Source: Verrucomicrobiota bacterium
GTDB taxonomy: Bacteria > Verrucomicrobiota > Verrucomicrobiae > Chthoniobacterales > UBA10450
Assembly (NCBI GenBank): GCA_005887855.1
Contig: VBQB01000184.1
Coordinates: 13,710-26,374 of the forward strand
Direction of reading: 5' to 3'
Length of the DNA stretch: 12,665 bases
In this document: piece after piece, positions 1 to 7,900 of the stretch
Numbering within the stretch: position 1 is the stretch's first letter
Layout of the letters: the number at the start of each line of letters is the position of its first letter
Program-made: the position numbers and the translations under genes
Notes under the pieces: model-generated
The model's input: the letters and a program-made list of their open reading frames with translations, nothing else
Told to the model about the DNA's origin: nothing
Databases searched by the model: none

Positions 1-2
1 TG

Positions 3-182
3 CGCGAAGGTCGTACTCTTTTTGTCTCACGCTGCATCGAATGTCACACGCTGCCCACTGTTTCACGGCACAGCGCGCGAGAGTGGCCGTGGCTCATCGA
101 TGAAATGGCAGGACGCGCTAATTTGAAGCCTGCTGAGCGCGAAGCTGTGTTGGCTTACATTCTCGCAGTGCGTACGCAATAG
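3..182 (+). CDS. C-type cytochrome, C-terminal fragment (5' end outside window)
   Basis: An open frame runs from the window edge to TAG at 180-182 and encodes about 59 residues. It contains a haem c attachment motif, CIECH (Cys-x-x-Cys-His), followed by a helical tail with DEMAGRANL, whose Met is a candidate sixth haem ligand, and the closing helix LKPAEREAVLAYILAVR typical of small class I cytochrome c domains. Such domains carry electrons in the periplasm. The fragment has no start codon in the window, so total length, signal peptide and any fused domain are unknown; it could be a free monohaem cytochrome or the tail of a larger dehydrogenase or oxidase subunit. The spacing between haem motif and Met is short, as in compact cytochrome c domains. 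Assignment to the cytochrome c family is fairly firm; the exact role is not. Confidence 0.72.
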   Translation, partial: REGRTLFVSRCIECHTLPTVSRHSAREWPWLIDEMAGRANLKPAEREAVLAYILAVRTQ

Positions 183-385
183 AGAAATAAATCCGCCCAA
201 CGCCAATCTGCGAAATCAATGGAAGTTAGGCATCCCGCCTGACTCGGCCGACAGGTTTTCCAGTCTGTCGTGGGTTTGAATGCTCGCGACGCGAACGACG
301 AGCAAGGTGCTGCTCGGCCGAGATAGCTTGGAACCTATCCTCCAGGCCACATTCCGGTTGAACGCCGCCGTAGGCTTCCCACCTT
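183..385. other. Intergenic spacer with two weak dyads
   Basis: About 200 bases lie between the cytochrome stop and the BNR-protein gene, with no credible reading frame. Two 6-bp inverted repeats are visible: CGACAG (249-254) with CTGTCG (265-270), and TGCTCG (281-286) with CGAGCA (299-304). Neither is followed by a T run, so a classical intrinsic terminator is not supported. The promoter of the next gene should lie here, but no convincing -35/-10 pair stands out. Confidence 0.4.
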
Positions 386-391
386 AGGCGG
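386..391 (+). promoter_or_regulatory. Probable ribosome binding site deciding the start of the BNR protein
   Basis: AGGCGG lies 6 bases before the ATG at 398 but directly abuts the in-frame ATG at 392. The spacing favours initiation at 398, giving a protein two residues shorter than the longest frame. Confidence 0.5.
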
Positions 392-397
392 ATGATT

Positions 398-3300
398 ATG
401 TCCAGGTTAGGGTTTTCTCGGCGAGCTCACGTCACTGTGGCTGGTTTCCTGTTTCTTTTTCCAATTCTTCTTCCGGCCGCTCCGTCCCCTACCCCCACGC
501 CAGGACCTGCCGGAGCGATCGATGAAAAACTGTTCAAGGGAATGCAGTGGCGGCAAATCGGGCCGTTCCGCGGCGGTCGCGCACTCACGATCGAAGGCGT
601 GCCCGGGGAACCGGACACTTATTTTTTTGGGGCAGTCGCGGGCGGAGTATGGAAGACAACTGATGGTGGCACGAATTGGACCCCGCTATTTGATAAGGAA
701 CCTATTTCTTCGATTGGCGCGATCGCAGTCGCGCCATCCGATCACAATGTGATCTACGCCGGCACCGGGGAGGCGGCCATCCGCGGTAACACGACGTACG
801 GAACGGGAGTCTTCAAATCGATCGATAGCGGGAAAACTTGGCAGAATGTCGGCTTGAAGGACACCCGCCAAATCGGCGCGCTCATCGTTGACCCACGAAA
901 CGCGGACGTCGTTTTGGTGGCGGCACTCGGTCATGCGTTTGGGCCAAATCAGGAACGCGGAATTTTTCGCACCGCCGACGGCGGCAAAACCTGGACGAAA
1001 GTTTTATCGAAAGATGAAAACACCGGCGGGATCGATGTTGTTTTCGATCCGCATAATCCGAACATTGTCTTCGCGTCGCTCTGGCAGGCACGCCGCCAAC
1101 CATGGTTTTTCTCCAGTGGCGGCCCAGGTGGCGGACTCTATCGCTCCGAAGATAATGGCGTCACCTGGAAGCATCTCGAGGGCAACGGGCTTCCCGAAGG
1201 AATCCTCGGGAAAATCGGCATTGCGGTTTCCGGCGCGGATTCCAACCGCGTTTACGCAATCATCGAAGCCAAGGAAGGCGGTCTTTATCGTTCCGATGAC
1301 GCCGGCCAGCACTGGACTCGGGTAAATGACGATGGCCGATTTCGTCAGCGCGCCTGGTACTTCAGCAAAGTTTACGCCGATCCGAAATCGCCGGACACCG
1401 TTTATCTGTTAAACACGGGGCTTTTCCGTTCGGTCGATGGCGGCAAAACGTTCAATCTCTTACCTGCGCGGCACGGAGATCATCATGGACTTTGGATCGA
1501 TCCGCAAAATCCGAATCGAATTGGGAATGCGAATGATGGTGGCGCCAGTATCTCAATCGACGGAGGCAAAACGTGGACCACCCAAAATAACCAGCCGACC
1601 GCACAGTTTTATCACGTGGCTGTGGACAACGCGTTTCCTTATCACATTTATGGCGCGCAACAGGACAACTCGAACGTCCGCATCGCCAGCCGCACGGATT
1701 CAGGAGTGATCGGGCGCGAAGATTGGTCTGTGGCGGGCGGCTCGCCAGAGGACCGCAACAGTGGCGGCGAATGCGGCTTCGTCGTGCCCGACCCACGCGA
1801 TTGGCACATTATCTATTCAAACAACGAAGGCTTCATCAATCGCTACGACAAGAATAAAGAGGAGGTGCAAGATGTGAGCGTCTGGCCCCTTGACAACGCG
1901 GGCCACGGCGCCGCTAACCTTGTCCATCGCTTCCAATGGGTCTCGCCACTCCTGCTTTCGCCGCACAATCCGGACGTGCTCTACACTGCGGCTGAGTGCG
2001 TTTTCAAATCGGGTGATCACGGCCAGAGTTGGACACAAATCAGCGGCGATCTCACGCGCAACGATAAAAGCAAACAGCAGCCTAGCGGCGGCCCTCTGAC
2101 AAACGACATCACTTCAGTTGAATATTACGACACGATCTTTGCACTCGCCGAATCCCCCGTAAAAAAAGGAACAATCTGGGCCGGAACGGATGATGGATTG
2201 ATTCAGGTTACAACCGATGACGGCCAGCATTGGTCAAACGTCACGCCGAAAATGCCGGAGTGGAGCACCGTCGACCTGATTGAGCCATCTCCGCATGACG
2301 GCAACACAACCTACGTGGCCGTGGATCGACATAAACTCGACGACTTCAAGCCATATATTTTCAGAACGTCCGATTTGGGGAAAAGATGGAGTGCGATTAC
2401 GGATGGAATCCCCGATGGATCGTACGTGCACGCGGTGCGCGAAGATCCGAAGCGTCGCGGATTACTTTACGCGGGCACCGAGACAGGCGTGTTCGTGTCA
2501 TTTGATGATGGCGCGCATTGGCAACGGCTCCAACTCAACCTCCCCACCTCACCTATTCATGATCTCGTGGTTAAAGATGACGATCTGGTTGTCGCGACGC
2601 ATGGACGTTCGTTTTGGGTTCTCGATGACCTCACGCCGGTCCGGCAGGTAAACGCGCAATCGACGCAAGCGGACGTTATTCTCTACCAACCGCAGATAGC
2701 ACTGCGTTTGCATTATCCCGAAGAATTCGACAAGCGTCAGCCCGTGGGAGATAACCCGCCTCCGGGCGCAATCATCGATTACTATTTCAAGACGGCACCG
2801 AAGGGTGAAGTGTCGCTCGATATACTCGACACTTCCGGCAAGGTTGTCAGGCATCTCTCCAGCAAGGAGAAAAAAGAAAGCGAGCAGCCGCCTGAGTGGC
2901 CGGATCTGGTTGAGCGCGCAAAGACGATTCCAGCCAACGAAGGAATGAATCGATTCGCCTGGGACTTGCGTTACGATGATCCTGTCAAAATTCCCGGGGC
3001 ATTTTACTCAGGGACTGGTCCGAAAGGACCACTTGCGTTGCCGGGCGATTACCAGGTAAAACTTACCGTTGCCGGTAAATCGCAGACCGCGCCGCTGCAT
3101 CTGGCCATCGATCCGCGCACCAAGGGAGCCGAGCCCGGCCTGCAAAACCAATTCGCCTTATCCATGCAGGTGAACGATCGCATTTCGCAATTGCATCAAG
3201 CCGTCAATGAAATCCGAGATCTCAAATCGCAGATTCAGACATTGCACAAACGCTTTGGCGACGATCAGCGTCTCAAGCCGGCCCTTGATGCCGCGGACGC

Positions 3301-3613
3301 CCTCGATCGCAAAATGTCCGAAGTCGAGCAGCGGCTCATTCAAGTAAACATGAAAGGATCGGAAGGAAATCTCGCATTTCCGAACATGCTGAACGAACGC
3401 TTTGACTCATTCAGCCACGCGATCGATGGCGGCGATGCCGAGCCAACGAAACCACAACTCGACGTGTTCCAAATGTTAAGCGGTCAGCTGGAAGAACAGT
3501 TAAAAAAATGGGCGCAGATCAAAAACGACGATGTTCCTAAAGTGAGCGCATTAATCAAACAGGCCGATTTGCCGCCTCTTCTGATCACCGGCAAGACAGA
3601 ACCTGGCAAGTGA
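398..3613 (+). CDS. Large secreted BNR/Asp-box (sortilin/VPS10-like beta-propeller) protein
   Basis: This encodes 1071 residues. The N-terminus has basic residues (SRRAH), a hydrophobic core (VAGFLFLFPILLPAA) and a Pro/Thr-rich linker: a Sec signal peptide without a lipobox, so export to the periplasm or beyond is expected. Residues about 45-730 hold at least eleven Asp-box motifs (S/T-x-D-x-G-x-T-W type), for example KTTDGGTNW, KSIDSGKTW, RTADGGKTW, RSEDNGVTW, KSGDHGQSW and VSFDDGAHW, which mark blades of one or two beta-propellers. The C-terminal part has a beta-sandwich-like segment (NRFAWDLRYDDP, LPGDYQVKL) and then a helical, probably coiled-coil stretch near residues 922-985. The architecture matches a family often annotated as 'glycosyl hydrolase' or 'sortilin', but no glycosidase catalytic site is evident, so I do not assign enzyme activity. 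Ligand binding or a scaffold role in the cell envelope is plausible. It ends 12 bp from the convergent DoxX gene. Confidence 0.85.
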   Translation: MSRLGFSRRAHVTVAGFLFLFPILLPAAPSPTPTPGPAGAIDEKLFKGMQWRQIGPFRGGRALTIEGVPGEPDTYFFGAVAGGVWKTTDGGTNWTPLFDKEPISSIGAIAVAPSDHNVIYAGTGEAAIRGNTTYGTGVFKSIDSGKTWQNVGLKDTRQIGALIVDPRNADVVLVAALGHAFGPNQERGIFRTADGGKTWTKVLSKDENTGGIDVVFDPHNPNIVFASLWQARRQPWFFSSGGPGGGLYRSEDNGVTWKHLEGNGLPEGILGKIGIAVSGADSNRVYAIIEAKEGGLYRSDDAGQHWTRVNDDGRFRQRAWYFSKVYADPKSPDTVYLLNTGLFRSVDGGKTFNLLPARHGDHHGLWIDPQNPNRIGNANDGGASISIDGGKTWTTQNNQPTAQFYHVAVDNAFPYHIYGAQQDNSNVRIASRTDSGVIGREDWSVAGGSPEDRNSGGECGFVVPDPRDWHIIYSNNEGFINRYDKNKEEVQDVSVWPLDNAGHGAANLVHRFQWVSPLLLSPHNPDVLYTAAECVFKSGDHGQSWTQISGDLTRNDKSKQQPSGGPLTNDITSVEYYDTIFALAESPVKKGTIWAGTDDGLIQVTTDDGQHWSNVTPKMPEWSTVDLIEPSPHDGNTTYVAVDRHKLDDFKPYIFRTSDLGKRWSAITDGIPDGSYVHAVREDPKRRGLLYAGTETGVFVSFDDGAHWQRLQLNLPTSPIHDLVVKDDDLVVATHGRSFWVLDDLTPVRQVNAQSTQADVILYQPQIALRLHYPEEFDKRQPVGDNPPPGAIIDYYFKTAPKGEVSLDILDTSGKVVRHLSSKEKKESEQPPEWPDLVERAKTIPANEGMNRFAWDLRYDDPVKIPGAFYSGTGPKGPLALPGDYQVKLTVAGKSQTAPLHLAIDPRTKGAEPGLQNQFALSMQVNDRISQLHQAVNEIRDLKSQIQTLHKRFGDDQRLKPALDAADALDRKMSEVEQRLIQVNMKGSEGNLAFPNMLNERFDSFSHAIDGGDAEPTKPQLDVFQMLSGQLEEQLKKWAQIKNDDVPKVSALIKQADLPPLLITGKTEPGK

Positions 3614-3625
3614 CCAGCGCAGGAC

Positions 3626-4030
3626 TTACGACTTATCGACGCTATATTGTCCCGGCCCGATGAAGAGCAGACTCAAGAGTAAGATCGACATCTCTATTAC
3701 CGGCAGCCGCCTGTAAAAACCGCCGGCTGCCTTCCATATTGCAACGACGTGAACAAGCGTAACAATCAGCGCACACAACACCCCGATGCGGAAAAATAGT
3801 CCGAGGATCATGAGCACGCCGCCCGCACACCCAACGAGCGCACCAATGAATCCCCAAACTTGAAAGTGCGAATGAAAATCAAGATGCCGCATGGCCGCGC
3901 CAAAATGCTCCCAACTTCCGCGGCCGTTCCACAAGACAGGGGCAATGAGAATAATGAAAATCAGTCCGATGCTGACACGGATCAGAAGCAGTCCTGTCTC
4001 GCGATATTTGCCAAGAAATTGTAAAGCCAT
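3626..4030 (-). CDS. DoxX family integral membrane protein
   Basis: This encodes 134 residues from the ATG at 4030. An in-frame TTG at 4066 would add 12 charged residues; neither start has a clear ribosome binding site, and the ATG gives a more usual DoxX length and N-terminus. Four hydrophobic segments are visible at about residues 12-32, 56-78, 82-98 and 110-124, with the C-terminal GPGQYS motif seen in DoxX proteins and an early Arg-rich 'LLLIRVSIGLIF' first helix. The family is a four-helix inner-membrane group; members have been linked to thiosulfate:quinone oxidoreductase (archaeal DoxD/DoxA), sulfur metabolism and oxidative stress, but most have no demonstrated reaction, and this one has no informative neighbour. 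It is convergent with the BNR gene (12 bp apart) and divergent from the nucleotidyltransferase, 63 bp away, so it is probably transcribed alone. Confidence 0.8.
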   Translation of the reverse strand: MALQFLGKYRETGLLLIRVSIGLIFIILIAPVLWNGRGSWEHFGAAMRHLDFHSHFQVWGFIGALVGCAGGVLMILGLFFRIGVLCALIVTLVHVVAIWKAAGGFYRRLPVIEMSILLLSLLFIGPGQYSVDKS

Positions 4031-4093
4031 GCGCGCGACTTTGAGCGAGCGGCGCTCGGATTTCAATTCAAACCGCGTCGGATAAATTCATTC
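4031..4093. other. Short divergent spacer between DoxX and nucleotidyltransferase genes
   Basis: The 63 bases must hold the promoters or leaders of two divergent genes. GATAAA at 4081-4086 resembles a -10 element for the plus-strand gene, but no -35 element sits at the right distance, and there is no Shine-Dalgarno sequence ahead of the ATG at 4094. Confidence 0.25.
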
Positions 4094-4757
4094 ATGACAA
4101 AGATCGACAAGGCGGTGGTGCTCGCGGCCGGACGCGGCACGCGCATGCGCGAACTGACTGTCGATCTTCCCAAACCGATGATTGAAGTGCGCGGCAAACC
4201 GGTTTTGCAGCACATTGTTGAAGGACTGCGCGATGCTGGCATACGCGAGTTTCTGATCATCGTCGGTTACCGCGCCGACGCGGTACAGAATTTCTTTGGA
4301 GACGGCTCTCGTTATAAAATCGAAATGCAATACGCGACCCAAGTTGTGCAGGACGGAACGGGACGAGTTGCCGATCTTGCGCGCAATTTCGTTGAAAATT
4401 CTCCGTTCATCTTGAGCGGGCGACATCGAAGCAATCATCACTGTGAAGCGAGGCGAAGACGTAACAAAAGGAGGTGCCGTTTTTCTCAACGATCAGATGG
4501 AACTTGTGGATCTTCGCGAGAAATCAAAGCCGGGCGAGCCGACCAGTCCGTGGTATAACGCCGGCCTTTACGCGTTTCGGCCAAGCATTTTCGATTTCAC
4601 GGCAAAGTTGAAGCCTTCACCACGCGGCGAGTATGAATTGACTGACGCGATCCGCAAGCTCGCGCATTCCGGCAAAAAAGTGAAAGCACTCGAGCTGACC
4701 GGCGAATGGGCCGATGTACGCGATCCGGAAATTCTCGCGCGCTTAAATCAAGAGTAG
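4094..4757 (+). pseudogene. Sugar-phosphate nucleotidyltransferase with internal deletion and frameshift
   Basis: The product belongs to the NTP-transferase family (COG1208-like), which joins a sugar 1-phosphate to a nucleotide for envelope polysaccharide or glycan synthesis. The first frame (4094-4417, 108 residues) has the nucleotide-binding signature AAGRGTRMRE, then LPKPMIEVRGKPVLQHIVEGL and PFILS. From 4419 a different frame continues with GDIEAIITVKRGEDVTKGG, WYNAGLYAFRP, PRGEYELTDAIRKL and WADVRDPEILARLN, ending at TAG 4755-4757. Together the halves make about 220 residues where relatives have roughly 240-250. The join falls where the family has a YGD segment with a metal-binding Asp and a helix, so about 20-25 residues appear lost along with a change of frame. 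No single normal frame yields an intact enzyme. Read as a pseudogene; a sequencing or assembly error is the alternative. Which sugar was used cannot be told. The stop codon lies inside a palindrome. Confidence 0.8.
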
Positions 4758-4808
4758 CGCGAGCCTCTGGCTTGCATTTAAGAACCGCAAGCGGGACGCA
4801 TGCGCTAC
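4754..4808. repeat. GTAG-headed imperfect palindrome (REP-like), possible bidirectional terminator
   Basis: GTAGCGC (4754-4760) pairs with GCGCTAC (4802-4808) and the inner GCTTGC (4770-4775) pairs with GCAAGC (4787-4792); over 22-base arms about 17 positions match, around an 11-base loop. It overlaps the stop codon of the nucleotidyltransferase and lies between convergent genes. The GTAG tetranucleotide flanking a hairpin is the hallmark of REP elements mobilised by RAYT transposases in other bacteria. The similarity is structural only; no RAYT gene is present here. It may also serve as a terminator for transcription from both sides. Confidence 0.55.
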
Positions 4809-4853
4809 CTGTTGGCGATCGATCAACATTAAGCCTCTTACTTCAGGAGGCAA

Positions 4854-4947
4854 TGGCTTCTTCACCTCACCGACGAGTTTTTCAAAACGCGCTCACCGCG
4901 CAACGGATCCAAAGAGAATATCATTAAACGTGAACGGAGAATATCTG
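4854..4947 (-). pseudogene. Decayed C-terminal remnant of another kinase/TPR gene
   Basis: Read on the minus strand right after the kinase stop codon, the DNA still resembles the end of a TPR arm. ATTCTCCGTT (start near 4942) parallels the kinase's 'YISVARL' segment; GATCCGTTGCGCGGT (4909-4895) encodes DPLRG, as in the first arm's WDPLRGDPRFEKL; and in another frame 4889-4854 encodes RFEKLVGEVKKP, against RFEKLVEEAKKP in the kinase. A net one-base loss within 'GGTGAGCGCG' separates the two frames, and stops TAA TGA interrupt the first part. It is therefore a frameshifted relic, not a gene. It is closer to the end of the first arm (DPLRGD, EEAKKP) than to the end of the adjacent second arm (DPIRND, SEPEPE), which suggests recombination between sister copies. 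Confidence 0.65.
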
Positions 4948-7900
4948 CTACCTGTAAACGGTTTCCGGCTCGGGTTCGGAAAGGAGTTTTTGAAAACCTG
5001 GATCGTTCCGGATCGGGTCCCAGACGGGGTCGATCTTTAGACGGGCAACGGAAATGTATTCTCCGGCAGGGATTGTGAGCAGCTGCCGAAGTATTTTTAC
5101 CGCTTCTTCGGACTGGCCAGCGTGCGCTTCGATCTGCGCTAGTCCGACAAGAAAATTTATGCCGAGGATCGCGTCTTTTTCGATCGGCATCGTCTCTGCC
5201 GCTTCTCGCGCAAGGCGAAGCGCGTCGGCGTTCCGTCCGAGACAAACGTAAATCCAAGCTAATTCTGAGACCCAAACGCGGTCTTCGGGCTGCCGCTTGG
5301 CTAGCTCGGCTTCGAGTAAAACACGCGCTTCCTCGCACTCCGGTCTTGCTGCCGCACTTTGACCGGCAAGCACTTGAATCCCAATTCGCGCCTTTAGCTG
5401 CGCAAGTCGTCCTTCGGCTGTGTTACCCGGCGCAATATCCCACTCTTGGAGAGCTTCGGAAAAATGCCTCTCCAGAACGTAGAGATATACCCGCTCATCA
5501 ATCATCTCAGGAATCACAATATAGTACGGCCTAACACCTTGGCCGGCTCCTCTTTCGTTCGGTATTCCCTCCCACGCCCGCCTGGCACGCTGAATATCGG
5601 CGGTGCTGGCGATGTAGGTAAGATTGAGACGGAAGGCGGCTCCCAAGTGGTGTGGATCGAGAGCTAGAGCATGCTTGAGCCAACGCTCTGCGTCACTCCA
5701 CCGACGAAGGCCGAGGTAGCCTCCGCCGATTTGGTCTGGAATCCATACATCGCGCGGATCAAGTTCAGCCGCCCGCTCGTATTCAGCAAGCGAGCGTCGC
5801 CACTCACCGCGACGACGGTAAATCGCAGCCCGGTAACTCCGGCTAACGGAATTACTTGGCTGGAGTTCGACAGCCCGGTCGAACTCTTTTAGCGCGGAAT
5901 CAAAGTCATGACGACCCCAGTAATGGAATAGACCCAGCGCCAGATGTGCATCCGGCAAATCCGGAGCAATCGCTATTGCGCGTTCGATATCAGACTTTAC
6001 CTCATCCAATTGTCCCGAAGTCAGGCGTTTGACAAACCAATGCCGATTTAAACGGTTGTAAGCGAGTCGTGCATACGCAAGCGAGAAAGTCGGATCCCGC
6101 GCTAGCGCTTGCCGATAGAAGGTTTCGGCGCTGTCGTATGTTTCCTCTTTGTATGTACTCTCCGCCTGGCGTTCCTGATATTCGCCCTTCAGGAACAGAT
6201 CATGGGCTTCCGCGTCGCGCGTGGGCGCTGCGGCGAAGGCACTCGACTGACTCGGAGAAAGCTTCGCCTGAAGCTGGGCGGCAATTGCTTTGGCAATATC
6301 GCTCTGGATTACGAAGACGTCATCAAGTGGTCGATCGTAGCTTTCCGACCACAAGTGCGTGTCGGTTTTTGCGTCGATCAACTGCGCGCTGACACGGACT
6401 CGATTCGCGGCGCGCTGCACACTACCCTCGACCACGTGCGCGACGCCTAGTTCATTCGCGATCTGGCGCAGGTTTCGTTTCGCGCCGCTCTTGTATTGCA
6501 TCGCCGACGTCCGGCTGATCACCTTCAAGTCCGCGATTTTTGCTAGATTATTCAGGATTTCGTCCTGTACCCCGTCAGCGAAAAACGCGTTCTCGGGATC
6601 GGCACTCAGATTTTCAAAGGGAAGCACAGCAATACCGGCCGGGATCGACCGGGGTGCTTCCAACGCGACCGGTTTCTTTGCTTCTTCTACGAGTTTCTCG
6701 AAACGTGGATCGCCGCGCAGCGGATCCCAGAACGGGTCCAAACGCAACCGGCCATAGCAGACCAAACTCGGAATCAGTATGACTTCTTCCAGTTGTCTAA
6801 GTGCAAGCTCTTTTTCGCCTACCCAGGCATAGATGACTGCCAGATTTGCCAGCAGCTCTGCACCTGCCATCGCATCCTTCGTCACCGGTAACAGTTCGAC
6901 GGCGCGACGGCCTTCACGGATCGCGTCTTCCTTGCGACTCAGTGCGGCATCGATCATCCCCAAGCCACAGACAGCCGCGGCGTAGTCAGGCTGCTCACGC
7001 ACAATTTTTTCCATCTGAAGACGCGCCGCAGTAAACGCCTTTTCAGCACCGGTCGAATCGCGTCGAACACGCGCTGCCAGGCCTTCTAAAAAGGAGCGAG
7101 GCATTGCTACGATTCCGGCCACCCCGGAGATCATCCCTTCTGGAGGCAATGAAGCTAATGCGCTGGCCATCTCCTCAGCCTCTCGCCGGCAAAGAGCGAG
7201 ATCGAACCATTGGTCAGCAATTCTGTCTACCGCGCTTGGATCTTTCGTTAGAACGCTCTGAATCGCTTCGTGCCTAGGTTGCGTGTCAGCGCGTGCTTCC
7301 AAGTCAACTCGCGTACGCAATACAGGCATCGTCGGATCGTCCGGTGCGACTGCTAGAGCGCGATCCCAATACGCGGCCGCCTCCGAGAAGCGTCGCTCGT
7401 ACTCATACGTGAACCCGGCGCCGCCAAGTAACGACAGGTTACGTGGATCGAGCTCGATGGCACGTTCGAAATTTCTTATGCACTGATCCCAATGACCCTG
7501 CCGGCGAGTGATCGCAGAGGTTATATCGAACACGGATGCGTCATTAGGCAATCCGCGTCGGGCAATCTCAACTTCGGTGAGGGCCGTCTCGTAATCGCGA
7601 TAGCACCAATAGGCGACCCATGCCGCAGCCAGATGTGGCTCACCACGGTCGGGGCCGAGACGCAAAGCAGTGTTGCGGGCTTGCTCCGCAAGCGTGATTC
7701 GGGCAGGAGTGTGATCATATCCCAGAAAATAAAGATAGGCATGTGTTCGCGCCAGTTCACAATAGGCAAGCAAGAACGTTGGATCGTTCGCGACCGCTTG
7801 ATCCAGCAACCGTATTATTTCGTGAATATCCTTTCGGGGTTGAGTTGTTTGCTGCGCCCATAGTTTCTTGGCGCGCAAGTAACGATCGTACGCGATAAGG

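Noticed and set aside
479..520. Pro/Thr-coding low-complexity run as a tandem repeat
   Set aside because: It is a short linker after the signal peptide, common in exported proteins and too brief to be a repeat array.
888..1325. 145-codon frame inside the BNR gene
   Set aside because: It is out of frame with repeated Asp-box motifs that continue uninterrupted in the main gene.
4031..4066. TTG start at 4066 for the DoxX protein
   Set aside because: The 12 extra residues are charged and unlike family N-termini, and there is no ribosome binding site for it.
4862..5338. 158-codon minus-strand frame overlapping the kinase end
   Set aside because: Most of it is an Arg-rich off-frame reading of the kinase TPR arm; only its last ~17 codons have meaning, as part of the decayed remnant at 4854-4947.
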